Of a stretch of 64,000 bases of DNA, positions 55,022 to 63,900 are shown in pieces. The stretch is from contig NZ_JACJSA010000009.1 of NCBI RefSeq assembly GCF_014697545.1, forward strand, positions 62,001 to 126,000, in the 5' to 3' direction. Below the pieces are notes generated by a model. That model saw nothing but the letters and a program-made list of their open reading frames with translations. It was not told where the DNA came from and did not search any database. The DNA is from Oscillatoria sp. FACHB-1407 (GTDB taxonomy: Bacteria; Cyanobacteriota; Cyanobacteriia; Elainellales; Elainellaceae). Each line of letters opens with the position of its first letter. Position 1 is the first letter of the stretch. The position numbers and the translations under genes were made by a program.

Positions 55022-55708
55022 AGAATTTTTCCTGCTGTGTGCGTGGAGATGAAGCGCAATGCGAAGCAGTGTCAATGGATGAAACCTGATCCATCAACAA
55101 CAAAACTGATTTGTGTAAATGATTTGTAGAGAAAGTTTGTGATGAATAGTAGGTTGGTTTACTACTACCCTAATCGTTAAAGATTGGTTTACCCTCCACT
55201 AAGGGAGTAGGACAGTTACCCCTCAAAAGGGAGAGCTTAGGTGAATAGAGTTAGTTTTTGTATTAAGAAACGAGGTAACGGCAAAGCATTCTGCAAAGAG
55301 TCTCCATAGCAACCGAGAGGTTGTTTAGCTGACTGCCTGACAAATCTTTGATGCTTGGCGATTGAAATCGCAGACTTCAGCGTGAGCTCAGTCGAACGCT
55401 ATAAGAACAAAACCTGCCGACGTGGGTTACAGAAAACCTGGATGCATCCAGTCCGCGCCGGCAGACTTCGATCGGATAGGCGCGAATTCCATTCGCCAGC
55501 CACAGCAGGGAATATCAAGGGTTTCAGAACTTTTGTCAGTCAATCGGGTTGTTTAGGATGGGGTGCAGGGGTGGAACCCCTGGCTGGGAGCGCAGCCCCC
55601 ACACCCCCTTGTATAAACTGCCTCGGCAGTTGCTATATGGAATCATTAGAGCTTTTTTGAATGCTCTGCCCCTCAGGTTTGATTTATCAAACCCCTACAC
55701 AGCAAACA
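55022..55708. other. Intergenic stretch with a G-rich repeat copy
   Basis: About 690 bases between two minus-strand genes. Short plus-strand open frames at 55355-55660 and 55549-55749 have no supporting signals. It holds the second copy of a GGGGTGGAACC repeat (55560-55611). Confidence 0.5.
55560..55611. repeat. GGGGTGGAACC...GGGAGCG repeat, copy 2
   Basis: GGGGTGCAGGGGTGGAACCC continues to CTGGGAGCGCAGCCCCCACA. Its two halves can form a hairpin. Related to 3384-3427. Confidence 0.55.
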
Positions 55709-56752
55709 CTATACGGTTGCTGTCATGTGTTGTTGAATTTTACTCTTAGCAGACTTGAATTCCGTTGACATTTGTTCTTTTTGTGTGTCATTGCAGTTGC
55801 GATCGATCGCGGCAAACATGGTGCTTTCTTCTTGACGAATGTGGTCGCCAACCGCACCCATCAAATCTTTGATTTTAGATTTGAATGCATCGACGGAATT
55901 CGGGTCCATGGCTCGAATTTCATCCAGCATCCGCTTCATTTCCGCTTGTTCGTCGTACAACTCTTGGGTGTTGTCATCACCATAAAAAGAACGAACGTTG
56001 GGGTAAACTACTTCTTCTTCCGCTTGTGCGTGAGCTAACAAATCTTTGTAGAGTTGTCCAAAGTATTCTTGTAGCTTTTGTGGATCGTTCGTTGCTCCGA
56101 TTTCAGTGAAAATGGTGTTTACCTTGTTGTGATCCAAACGAATCAGCGTTTGGATATTCATGTCTTGTTTTTTCGTGTTTTGGGTGATGACACTGCCTGC
56201 AATACCGGAGAAAGCGGCGATCGCATCTTGTACCCGTGCCCACAATCCCTGATCGGCGTCCTGACCCGTCATTTCACGCACGCCAATCTGTTCCATTATG
56301 CCTTTGAGTTGCTCTTGATGAGCACGACCTTCAAAGTTAACGGTGTTGAGCGGGGAGATTGCTACTTCAATATCGGCTCCGACTTTTTGAGCCGCTTTGT
56401 GGATGACAATGCCGCTCATAGCTTGTCCGTGTTTGATCAACTCATGATGAATCAGCTTGTGGTAGAACGACAAATCATTGCCGGACATCATCCGTTCAAA
56501 CTGTTCAATAAACACGTTGGTTCCGGGATGTGGCTCCGACTGAACCCCATATTGAACAATCACTGTATCGATGATGCCTATATTTTTCTGATCATCCTCC
56601 AGCATGTTTTGCAAGCGATCGCGGACATCTTGATCAGGGCACTCGTTAATCAGCCGTTGATCATTTCTCAAGATGAAGTTTTGAAATGCCTTCAAATCCG
56701 CCAATTTTTGGGCGATCGCCATCCGCTTTTCATCATCCAATGTCAATACCAT
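55709..56752 (-). CDS. Hemerythrin-domain protein with an N-terminal ferritin-like helical half
   Basis: A 347-residue protein. The first ~190 residues are helical and resemble a ferritin/DUF-type bundle (AFQNFILRNDQRLINECPDQ; YHKLIHHELIKHGQAM). Residues ~200-335 look like a hemerythrin HHE domain: His in IRLDHNKV, HxxxE in LLAHAQAEEEVVYP and His in GDHIRQEESTMF. The helix that normally carries the third His reads YDEQAEMKRML, with Gln at the expected position. It may bind a di-iron centre and oxygen, or act in iron or redox homeostasis. AAGGAG lies ten bases before the ATG. Confidence 0.8.
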   Translation of the reverse strand: MVLTLDDEKRMAIAQKLADLKAFQNFILRNDQRLINECPDQDVRDRLQNMLEDDQKNIGIIDTVIVQYGVQSEPHPGTNVFIEQFERMMSGNDLSFYHKLIHHELIKHGQAMSGIVIHKAAQKVGADIEVAISPLNTVNFEGRAHQEQLKGIMEQIGVREMTGQDADQGLWARVQDAIAAFSGIAGSVITQNTKKQDMNIQTLIRLDHNKVNTIFTEIGATNDPQKLQEYFGQLYKDLLAHAQAEEEVVYPNVRSFYGDDNTQELYDEQAEMKRMLDEIRAMDPNSVDAFKSKIKDLMGAVGDHIRQEESTMFAAIDRNCNDTQKEQMSTEFKSAKSKIQQHMTATV

Positions 56753-56946
56753 AAATAAAATTCTCCTTTATCAAAATTGTTGCTTCCCGTTGCGAGCGCA
56801 TGACAAAAACCGTTGAACACATCAAATGCTCAACGAATGAATGGCAGCGATCGCGCAGGCAATGCCTCAATTCTGGAAATCAGGAGGCTTTCCTTCAGCT
56901 ACCCAGGGTTAGATGTTTGTATCGGCAATTACGATAGCAACAAGTT

Positions 56947-57516
56947 TTAACTGGTTGGGCTGGCTTCTTCGGTTGCCGGAGTCGTAGCGGGTGCGGGTTG
57001 GCTTATCATCCGAATCTCAGAACAAAAAGACGCCAAAGTCGCTCCATTCGCAGGTTTTAGCAAACTATTTCTCAAGCGCAAGTTGTCGCCAGCAAACCAG
57101 ATGCGCTCCTCAAAATACATCGTGTCCGATTCTGTGATTAAGGTCAGAGCATCATCACTGCCCATGACATAACGACCTGAAACACTGGGTTGTCCGGGAC
57201 TGCCCATGCCACTCAACAACCGACCTGCATTGGTCTGCGCCGGATCTGCCAATGGCACCAGAACCGTTGAGCCGATCTGTTTCTGCGTTTTCCAATCCAT
57301 GTTGCCTTCCCAACTGATCCGCATCCCAATTAGGGCAGAAGCCGGATCAACTCCATGCAACTCACACAGTTTGATCACGTCAGGTGCATCACTTGGCATC
57401 ACCTCAATCTGAAGCGTCGATTTGCCATTTTCAGATTGTTTTGATGCAAAATTGTGGCTGGTTCGCTGTGAAATCCACTTTCCAGCACTGTGTTGAAAAA
57501 ACGCTGTGATATCCAT
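56947..57516 (-). CDS. cpcS: Phycobiliprotein lyase of the CpcS/CpeS family
   Basis: A 189-residue lipocalin-like lyase that attaches phycocyanobilin to the Cys-82/84 position of phycobiliproteins. The N terminus MDITAFFQHSAGKWISQRTS with HNFASKQSENGKS is characteristic. Later ALIGMRISWEGNMDW, SGRYVMGSDDALTLITES and ERIWFAGDNLRLRNSLL match the beta-barrel strands. The Pro/Ala/Thr-rich C-terminal tail is variable in the family. The exact substrate subunit cannot be read from the sequence. No phycobiliprotein genes are adjacent. Confidence 0.88.
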   Translation of the reverse strand: MDITAFFQHSAGKWISQRTSHNFASKQSENGKSTLQIEVMPSDAPDVIKLCELHGVDPASALIGMRISWEGNMDWKTQKQIGSTVLVPLADPAQTNAGRLLSGMGSPGQPSVSGRYVMGSDDALTLITESDTMYFEERIWFAGDNLRLRNSLLKPANGATLASFCSEIRMISQPAPATTPATEEASPTS

Positions 57517-57617
57517 GAATCAAATCAGGCAGGTTGTTATAGGCACTCCTTTATCTTAAACCGAAGCTGCGATCGCCAGAAATCTTCCAAAATCGTAAAT
57601 CTAAAATCAAAATCGCC

Positions 57618-58130
57618 CTAAACCCAATCCTCCACGGTCAACGCCCAGCGTTCGTGATCGCGCCATGCCCCATTGATATAGAGATACCGTCGTGAGAATC
57701 CCTCTTCTGTAAAGCCCAATCGTTGGATCAGGGCGATCGACCTCTGGTTTTCGGGTTGCACGTTTGCCTCCAGACGATGTAAGCCAAGATTGAAGAAGGC
57801 ATAGTCAATCACGAGGCGCAATCCCTCGGTCATCAACCCCTGCCCCGCAAACTCGGCACTGCCGTAGTAGCCCAAATAGGCATTTTGAAAGGCTTTGTAG
57901 AAGATCTGGCTGAGATTGGCAACGCCCACAATGCGATCGCTCTCACGATGACAGATCAACAATCCCTCAAAGTCGTCGTTTTGACAGCGACGAATGTAGG
58001 CTTTACAGCCCTCCTCTGTTAACGCTGGAAATGCCCAGGGAAAATGAAATTCTTGACTGGCTTGATGTAATACCAACAACGCCTGCCAGTCGTCTTCAGT
58101 CGGTTTTCGGATAGACACCCGCGATCGCAT
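57618..58130 (-). CDS. GNAT family N-acetyltransferase (RimJ-like)
   Basis: A 170-residue acetyltransferase. The acetyl-CoA fold is seen as IVGVANLSQIFYKAFQNAYL, YYGSAEFAGQGLMTEGLRLV and NQRSIALIQRLGFTEEG. This is the RimJ/RimL subgroup, which acetylates protein N termini or small molecules; the target is unknown. Its ATG follows the TAG stop of the upstream gene with no gap (TAGATG), so translation is coupled. Confidence 0.9.
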   Translation of the reverse strand: MRSRVSIRKPTEDDWQALLVLHQASQEFHFPWAFPALTEEGCKAYIRRCQNDDFEGLLICHRESDRIVGVANLSQIFYKAFQNAYLGYYGSAEFAGQGLMTEGLRLVIDYAFFNLGLHRLEANVQPENQRSIALIQRLGFTEEGFSRRYLYINGAWRDHERWALTVEDWV

Positions 58131-59627
58131 CTATCCACCCCGACGCAACCAATTGACCAGTTGAATCACTTGTTTTTCGAGCCACAACATTCCCTGGTCA
58201 ATCCATTCCAATACCTGTTGCAGGGGATGTTTGACATACGTCACCAGACTTGCCTGAATATCAATCACTCCTTTTTCAGGGGAACGTTGCAAACTACTTG
58301 TCTCACCAGGGCGAGCAGGCTGAATCTGGATGTCAGCCAGTGGAACCCGTTCTAGAGTTTCAGCGGCAGGGGCAGCGTTAGGAGCAAGAGAAGTTTGTTG
58401 AGCGAGAACCCCAGACCTTGTTGCAACGGACGACTGAGAACCTGTCTTGACGGAGGTAACAGCCCTGGTCCCCGTTGGAACAATGCGACGAGAGCCTGAC
58501 AACAACGGTAGCTCTGCCCCCGAAGGTAAGGAGGACACTGGCAACTCGATAGCGGAATCTGTTGAGGATGATTGTCGGGACTGAGGCGAGTTTTGTAGAA
58601 AGCGGGCAAGACTGGGGATAGCCGCAACTTCTTCCCAGGGGTCATGGAATGTCTCAAGCGTAGTCGTTCTCCTCTGATGGTTGGGGACAAGACTAGCTTC
58701 GTGAAAGAGATTGACGGCGATCGCCACAGGGCTGTATTGCATCCACCGCATCAGGTCACAGAACGATCGCACCGGAGGCAGGGCATTTGGTCGTGGTGCC
58801 AGTGGTGGTAAGGCATTGAAGGGGGATAATTGCAGGGCAGCAAGCTGTCGCCACTCCCGCAGATAGGAGGCGATCGCGCCAATCATCCGTCGCCGCAGAT
58901 AGTCGTCCTGCTCTGGCGTGAGGATATCAAGAATTTGGTTTTGCACCGTTACCAAAACCAGCTTGCGGGTTGTTAGCAAGGAGGCAATGCCACGAATCGG
59001 GTCAGCTTGAACGGTTGCCAACTGGTCGGGTGTTGCTTGCAGGGAGGGCTTAGGAGAGTCCTCCAAGGTTTGCAAATTTGGGGAGTTGAGCGACTTTAGC
59101 TCTAAATCCGTTCCTCTCCTGAGGAACTGATCTGCTAGTTTTTTGAGTTCCCTCAAAATGCGGTTATTTTGACTCTTCACTCCCTCAGCTTGAAGGAGCC
59201 TGGCAGCCTCAAAGCCGTCCAAATTCCCCTGGTTGAGGGGGAGGCTGGAGGCAGAGCGATCGCAGCCTGGAATGTCTACAGGTAAAGCAAATGTCTGGAC
59301 AGTCGCTAAAGTCTGTTTTACAGGCGCATCCACCTCAATGGGAGGAGTTACTTCCGGAGCACGAGCCTTTCTTTGTAGGGTGGTTTGCACCGTTCGTTGA
59401 GCCGCTTTTAATCGCGGAGTTGTCTGTCGCACAGCCTGTCGCAGTTGCTTCCCGGCTAATCGCGTCGCCTGAAACGCTGCATAGATTGGATACAATGCGA
59501 TTTGTGCTCCCCAGATGGTTCCCAGTCGTAGTTGTCGCCAGGTTTGCAGAGAGCGATCGCGCAACTGACGGGTTTGTTGCACGATGAATTTGAACAGGCG
59601 ACTTTGATATGGGTTAGAGGACGACAT
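58131..59627 (-). CDS. Uncharacterised protein, low-complexity central part
   Basis: A 498-residue protein that I do not recognise. The N-terminal 85 residues are basic and amphipathic (RQLRDRSLQTWRQLRLG; IALYPIYAAFQATRLAG) and could lie at a membrane. Residues ~225-320 are a conserved-looking helical block (LLTTRKLVLVTVQNQILDIL, YLRRRMIGAIASYLREW). A Ser/Pro/Ala-rich disordered region follows, and the C terminus (LEWIDQGMLWLEKQVIQLVN) is amphipathic. It is coupled to the GNAT gene and divergent from the alpha-mannosidase gene by 98 bases. Confidence 0.65.
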   Translation of the reverse strand: MSSSNPYQSRLFKFIVQQTRQLRDRSLQTWRQLRLGTIWGAQIALYPIYAAFQATRLAGKQLRQAVRQTTPRLKAAQRTVQTTLQRKARAPEVTPPIEVDAPVKQTLATVQTFALPVDIPGCDRSASSLPLNQGNLDGFEAARLLQAEGVKSQNNRILRELKKLADQFLRRGTDLELKSLNSPNLQTLEDSPKPSLQATPDQLATVQADPIRGIASLLTTRKLVLVTVQNQILDILTPEQDDYLRRRMIGAIASYLREWRQLAALQLSPFNALPPLAPRPNALPPVRSFCDLMRWMQYSPVAIAVNLFHEASLVPNHQRRTTTLETFHDPWEEVAAIPSLARFLQNSPQSRQSSSTDSAIELPVSSLPSGAELPLLSGSRRIVPTGTRAVTSVKTGSQSSVATRSGVLAQQTSLAPNAAPAAETLERVPLADIQIQPARPGETSSLQRSPEKGVIDIQASLVTYVKHPLQQVLEWIDQGMLWLEKQVIQLVNWLRRGG

Positions 59628-59725
59628 GAGGAGCTACAAAGAGAAAAAGACCTGCAAAATCTGGTGTAGAGTGCAGAGAGCACCGCGCCATCCCTAAAGG
59701 GGAATGCCCCGATCTTAGTAGAAAG

Positions 59726-62700
59726 ATGACCGACTCTGTTGCATCCGTCCCGACTTCCTCTGACGAACGTGTTAATTCCCAAATTGTAAAGTTCATTGAG
59801 GCAACCATCACCCGTCTGCGTCAACTAACCCAACGCTCAGTGCAGTCTAACTGGCGCATTCATCTAGGCGATCTGCCTGTGGGAGCGGCGACCCGTTCGG
59901 ATACCTGGCTAACCTGGGAGATGGGCACCTGCAATGCTCGTGATCATGTTGCCTGGGTCAGGGGGCAGCAAGTGTTGTGGTTGGGACAACGAATTGTCAT
60001 TCCTCCCGATTTGCAGGGCTATCCCCTGGAGGGATTAACGCTACGGTTGTCCTTGATCTGGTGGGCACAACTGGCAGAAGTTTTTGTCAACGGCGAATTG
60101 GTACAAGCAGGCGATCTCTTCGACACCTCCGCCCGGATTGTCTTGAGTACCAATGCTCAACCTGGAGAGGCGATCGCTGTAGCCCTGCGACTCGTCAGCC
60201 CTGGTCATGACGATGGGGCACTGGTGCGATCGCTTTGTCTGTATGAGCGAGCCGATGGAGTCGTTAACCCTTGCCCGGAACCCGGCTTTATCGCAGATGA
60301 ATTGGCGGTATTACAGCACTACCTCACCCAATTTGCTCCCGATCAACTGGAAGGACTGGCAAAAGAACTCAATGCGATCGACTGGTCGAGTGTAGGCAAC
60401 CGTTCAATCTTTGAGCGATCGCTGACCACCTTGCGGGAACAGTTGCAATCCTTTGGCACATGGATTAAACAGCGGCAAATTGCGTTACTGGGACACGCTC
60501 ACCTCGACCTGGCATGGTTGTGGACGGTAGATGAAACCTGGGATGCCGCAGAACGCACCTTTAACTCCGTGCTGAACCTGCAAAAGGATTTCCCGGAATT
60601 AATCTTTTGTCATTCCAGCCCAGTTCTGTATGAGTGGGTCGAGCGCAACCGACCGGAGTTATTTACTGCCATCCAACAACGGGTGGCTGAAGGACGCTGG
60701 GAAGTTGCTGCCGGATTGTGGGTTGAGCCGGAGCTAAACGTCGTCAGTGGCGAGTCGATCGCCCGTCAAGTGCTCTACGGACAGCATTACACCGAAGCAA
60801 AATTTGGAAAAGTCAGTGCGATCGCCTGGTTGCCCGACAGCTTTGGCTTTTGCTGGCAGTTGCCGCAGATTTTGACTCAAGGAGAAATCACCTATTTCGT
60901 CACCCAAAAGCTGCGCTGGAACGACTCCACCCAGTTTCCCTACGAGTGGTTTCAGTGGCGATCGCCCGACGGCAGCGAAATCCTCAGTTTCAACTCGCCC
61001 CCCATTGGGGAAGGCATCGACCCGGTTAAGATGGCGCACTATGCCGTCAATTGGGAAGCGAAAACGGGCATCCCCATGGCTCAGTGGCTCACCGGAGTTG
61101 GCGATCATGGCGGTGGCCCTACTCGTGACATGCTGACCGTTGCCCGTCGCTGGCAACAATCCCCCTTCTTTCCGACCCTCAGCTTCAACTCAGCAGAACA
61201 GTACCTGGTGAAGATTGAAGAAGGAAGAGAGAAAAAAGAAATTCAAGAAGTTACTCCCCACTCCCCACTCCCTACTCCCTACTCCCTACTCCCCACACCC
61301 CACACCCCACACCCCACACCCCACACCCCGCTCCCCGTTTGGAACAACGAACTCTACCTGGAATTCCATCGCGGCTGCTACACGACTCACGCCGACCAAA
61401 AACTGTGGAACCGTCGCTGTGAGCGATCGCTTTACCAGGCAGAACTCTTTGCCTCGATCGCCACTCTGTTAACCGGGGCGACCTATCCCAAAGCGGAGCT
61501 AGAGACAGCGTGGAAAAAGGTGTTGTTCAATCAGTTCCACGATATTTTGCCGGGATCAGCGATTCCTGAAGTGTATGAGGATGCCGATCCGGAGTGGCAA
61601 ACCGCACTGCAAACAGCAACTTCGATCTTGAAGACCTCACTGGAAGCGATCGCCGCTCACATAGCTCCAGTGGCTCCCCCGCAACCCCACAGTTACCCGG
61701 TTCTTGTCATCAACTCGTTAAATTGGGCACGGTCAGAAGTCGTGGCGATCGCCCTGCCTCATCCGCCAGCCGAGGGTTATCAGTGGCAAGTCTGCACCCC
61801 CACTGGCGAGTCGCTACTGACTCAAGTGGAAAAAACCTCTCTGTATTGCCTCACACCCACCATTCCTGGTATCGGCTATACGTTACTGTGGCTCTGTCAG
61901 TGTCCGATTTCCGCTGAGACTCCCGATCCGGCTCCAGCAGAATGGACAATGGAGAACGACTATGTGCGGGTCGAGGTTGATCCAACCACCGGAAATCTTG
62001 CCCGTGTGTTCGACAAGGTGTATCAGCGTGAGGTGTTAAGTGCTCCGGGCAACCAACTGCAAGCCTTTCGCGATAGCGGTCAATATTGGGATGCCTGGAA
62101 TATCGACCCCAACTACGCTCAACATGCTCTCCCTGAGCCAATTCTCACTTTGATTGAATGGGTGGAATGGGGAGCGATCGCCCAACGGATTCAAGTGAGA
62201 CGGATGCTGGGACAATCTGAGTTTTGCCAGGATTACGTTCTCACGACCAACTCATCCATGCTGAAAATTGAAACCACGGTCGATTGGCAAGAACGAGCCG
62301 TGATGGTGAAAGCGGCGTTTCCCCTGAACGTCACCAGCGATCGCGCTACTTACGAGATTCCCTTTGGAGCGATCGCCCGCCCGACGCGACCCACAACTCC
62401 CCATGACAAAGCCAAATGGGAAGTGCCCGCTTTACAATGGGCAGACTTGGGTGATGACGAATATGGCGTCAGTTTGTTGAACGACTGCAAACACGGCTAC
62501 GACAGCCAACCTTCCCAACTACGGCTGACTTTGCTGCGGAGTGCGAGTTGGCCTAACCCCAACGCCGATCGCGGCATGCATCAATTTACCTATGCGCTCT
62601 ATCCCCATGGGGGTGACTGGCGATCGGCGGAGACGGTTCACCGGGGCTACGAACTCAACCAACCACTGCACGTTAACTTCAATCCTGCTATGTCTTCCCA

Positions 62701-63001
62701 ATCAGGCACTCTGCCACCTGTGGGGCAATTCCTCAACCTTGAAGTGAAAAATCTGATTTTGTCAGCCTTTAAGCAATCGGAAGACAGCTCCAATCGCTGG
62801 ATTCTCAGAGGCTACGAGTGTCACGGCGAATCGGCTTTGGTGAACCTGGCAAACACAGAATCCGCTTTACTGAATTCGGTACTCGACCTTCCAAGCTTCG
62901 CCCCAACTAACCTGCTGGAGCGACAAATTCCAGAGAGCCAACCTTCATCAGCGATCGCCCTTAATCCCTGGAAGATCATCACCCTTTCTATTCCAACTTA
63001 G
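59726..63001 (+). CDS. GH38 alpha-mannosidase with in-frame heptamer insertion
   Basis: A 1091-residue family 38 glycosidase that removes alpha-mannose by a retaining mechanism. The zinc ligands lie in LLGHAHLDLAWLWTVDETWD and the nucleophile Asp in IAWLPDSFGFCWQLPQI. Further family blocks are LTGVGDHGGGPTRDM and FNQFHDILPGSAIPEVYEDA. The last ~400 residues form the beta-rich C-terminal domains. At ~506-536 an insertion reads TPHSPLPTPYSLLPTPHTPH and onwards, encoded by tandem ACTCCCC/ACACCCC heptamers (61250-61335). It precedes VWNNELYLEFHRGCYTTHAD and keeps the frame. Cytoplasmic location is likely, since no signal peptide is seen. A role in glycan turnover is inferred. Confidence 0.92.
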   Translation: MTDSVASVPTSSDERVNSQIVKFIEATITRLRQLTQRSVQSNWRIHLGDLPVGAATRSDTWLTWEMGTCNARDHVAWVRGQQVLWLGQRIVIPPDLQGYPLEGLTLRLSLIWWAQLAEVFVNGELVQAGDLFDTSARIVLSTNAQPGEAIAVALRLVSPGHDDGALVRSLCLYERADGVVNPCPEPGFIADELAVLQHYLTQFAPDQLEGLAKELNAIDWSSVGNRSIFERSLTTLREQLQSFGTWIKQRQIALLGHAHLDLAWLWTVDETWDAAERTFNSVLNLQKDFPELIFCHSSPVLYEWVERNRPELFTAIQQRVAEGRWEVAAGLWVEPELNVVSGESIARQVLYGQHYTEAKFGKVSAIAWLPDSFGFCWQLPQILTQGEITYFVTQKLRWNDSTQFPYEWFQWRSPDGSEILSFNSPPIGEGIDPVKMAHYAVNWEAKTGIPMAQWLTGVGDHGGGPTRDMLTVARRWQQSPFFPTLSFNSAEQYLVKIEEGREKKEIQEVTPHSPLPTPYSLLPTPHTPHPTPHTPLPVWNNELYLEFHRGCYTTHADQKLWNRRCERSLYQAELFASIATLLTGATYPKAELETAWKKVLFNQFHDILPGSAIPEVYEDADPEWQTALQTATSILKTSLEAIAAHIAPVAPPQPHSYPVLVINSLNWARSEVVAIALPHPPAEGYQWQVCTPTGESLLTQVEKTSLYCLTPTIPGIGYTLLWLCQCPISAETPDPAPAEWTMENDYVRVEVDPTTGNLARVFDKVYQREVLSAPGNQLQAFRDSGQYWDAWNIDPNYAQHALPEPILTLIEWVEWGAIAQRIQVRRMLGQSEFCQDYVLTTNSSMLKIETTVDWQERAVMVKAAFPLNVTSDRATYEIPFGAIARPTRPTTPHDKAKWEVPALQWADLGDDEYGVSLLNDCKHGYDSQPSQLRLTLLRSASWPNPNADRGMHQFTYALYPHGGDWRSAETVHRGYELNQPLHVNFNPAMSSQSGTLPPVGQFLNLEVKNLILSAFKQSEDSSNRWILRGYECHGESALVNLANTESALLNSVLDLPSFAPTNLLERQIPESQPSSAIALNPWKIITLSIPT
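61250..61335. repeat. ACTCCCC/ACACCCC heptamer array inside the alpha-mannosidase frame
   Basis: Twelve or so consecutive 7-bp units: ACTCCCC, ACTCCCT, then ACACCCC repeated. The peptide repeats every seven residues (HTPHPTP). Confidence 0.88.
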
Positions 63002-63030
63002 GATCGTAGAGCTAATAAATCTGCCAAAAG

Positions 63031-63050
63031 AGACGCGATTAATCGCGTCT
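63031..63050. repeat. Perfect 20-bp palindrome AGACGCGATTAATCGCGTCT
   Basis: Identical to 39659-39678. Placed 30 bases after the alpha-mannosidase stop, it could act as a hairpin terminator with the following CTCTCCTTT. Confidence 0.7.
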
Positions 63051-63070
63051 CTCTCCTTTAGCCTTTATCC

Positions 63071-63202
63071 CTAATCTTCGTGATCTTCAAATGGATCATC
63101 TAATTCTTTAGAAGGTGGCCCAAACGACGTATAGATCGCCATGCCCGTAATAGCGACCAAAATGGCACCAATAGAAATACTCAGAACGGTTGCGGGTTCC
63201 AT
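63071..63202 (-). CDS. psbN: PsbN
   Basis: A 43-residue thylakoid membrane protein too short for many gene callers. It starts [20 protein letters not shown] and ends in an acidic tail (DDPFEDHED). One membrane helix spans residues ~5-27. PsbN assists assembly and repair of photosystem II rather than being a permanent subunit. As in other cyanobacteria it is divergent from psbH. Confidence 0.96.
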   Translation of the reverse strand: MEPATVLSISIGAILVAITGMAIYTSFGPPSKELDDPFEDHED

Positions 63203-63233
63203 AAGCAGATTTTTTTAATTCGGAGAATTTTCT

Positions 63234-63256
63234 TACAATATTCTCTAATTATTGTA
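63234..63256. promoter_or_regulatory. Inverted repeat between psbN and psbH
   Basis: TACAATA-N9-TATTGTA is a perfect 7-bp inverted repeat, 32 bases upstream of psbN. It could be an operator, or TACAAT/TATTGT could belong to promoter elements. Function is not shown by sequence. Confidence 0.4.
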
Positions 63257-63390
63257 GAAGATTTGAAACAAAAGTTTTCATTTTTGGGGCGATCGCTTGT
63301 TGATCTCAGTCATCCCGGTTGATGTAACAAATTTTCATATTTGATCTACCCCCTTTAGCTTTTGCTTAAGCTTTAGCTGGTAGACTCTTA

Positions 63391-63396
63391 TATAAT
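63391..63396 (+). promoter_or_regulatory. Candidate -10 element of psbH
   Basis: TATAAT lies 63 bases before the psbH ATG. A convincing -35 at normal spacing is not seen (TTGCTT is 23 bases away). Confidence 0.4.
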
Positions 63397-63458
63397 GCAC
63401 CGCTTTTAATAAGGTGTATTGCGGAAAATTAAAGTTTTGTATCAATCGCAGGTTAAAC

Positions 63459-63662
63459 ATGGCACAGCGCACTCGCCTGGGAGATGTTCTCAAGCCCCTG
63501 AATTCTGAATACGGTAAAGTTGCTCCAGGTTGGGGCACCACCCCTCTGATGGCAGTTTTCATGCTTCTATTCTTCGTCTTTCTGTTAATCATTCTGCAAA
63601 TTTACAACTCATCCTTGCTGTTGGAGAACGTAGACGTAGACTGGCAAAGCCTGGGTCGCTAG
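63459..63662 (+). CDS. psbH: Photosystem II protein PsbH
   Basis: A 67-residue single-helix subunit of photosystem II. The N terminus [20 protein letters not shown] is stromal and contains the [12 protein letters not shown] entry into the membrane helix. The helix (~28-50) ends in [15 protein letters not shown]. PsbH binds next to CP47 and helps quinone exchange. A hairpin terminator follows. Confidence 0.98.
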   Translation: MAQRTRLGDVLKPLNSEYGKVAPGWGTTPLMAVFMLLFFVFLLIILQIYNSSLLLENVDVDWQSLGR

Positions 63663-63717
63663 TCAGTGTAGGTTCTTCATCCTAATTGGCTACTCGATAC
63701 TCCAAAGAGTATGCGAT

Positions 63718-63744
63718 GCCCTGAAAGTTTCTCAGGGCTTTTTT
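63718..63744 (+). terminator. Rho-independent terminator after psbH
   Basis: GCCCTGA-N7-TCAGGGC (a 7-bp stem) is followed by TTTTTT, about 55 bases past the psbH stop. Confidence 0.85.
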
Positions 63745-63900
63745 AATACATAGCGGTGTGGAGCAATTTTCTCAATAAGCTAAGTGTTCCAGAGCAATGG
63801 ATGAGATGTTAGGGTAAAGCAAGAATCGCGATCGCCCCGATTTTGGGCGAGATGTTTAGCGGACTGGCGAGAAGTCCGGGCAATTTCAGGAGGATGTGTT

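Noticed and set aside
56078..56758. 226-residue open frame antisense to the hemerythrin gene
   Set aside because: Shadow of a supported gene.
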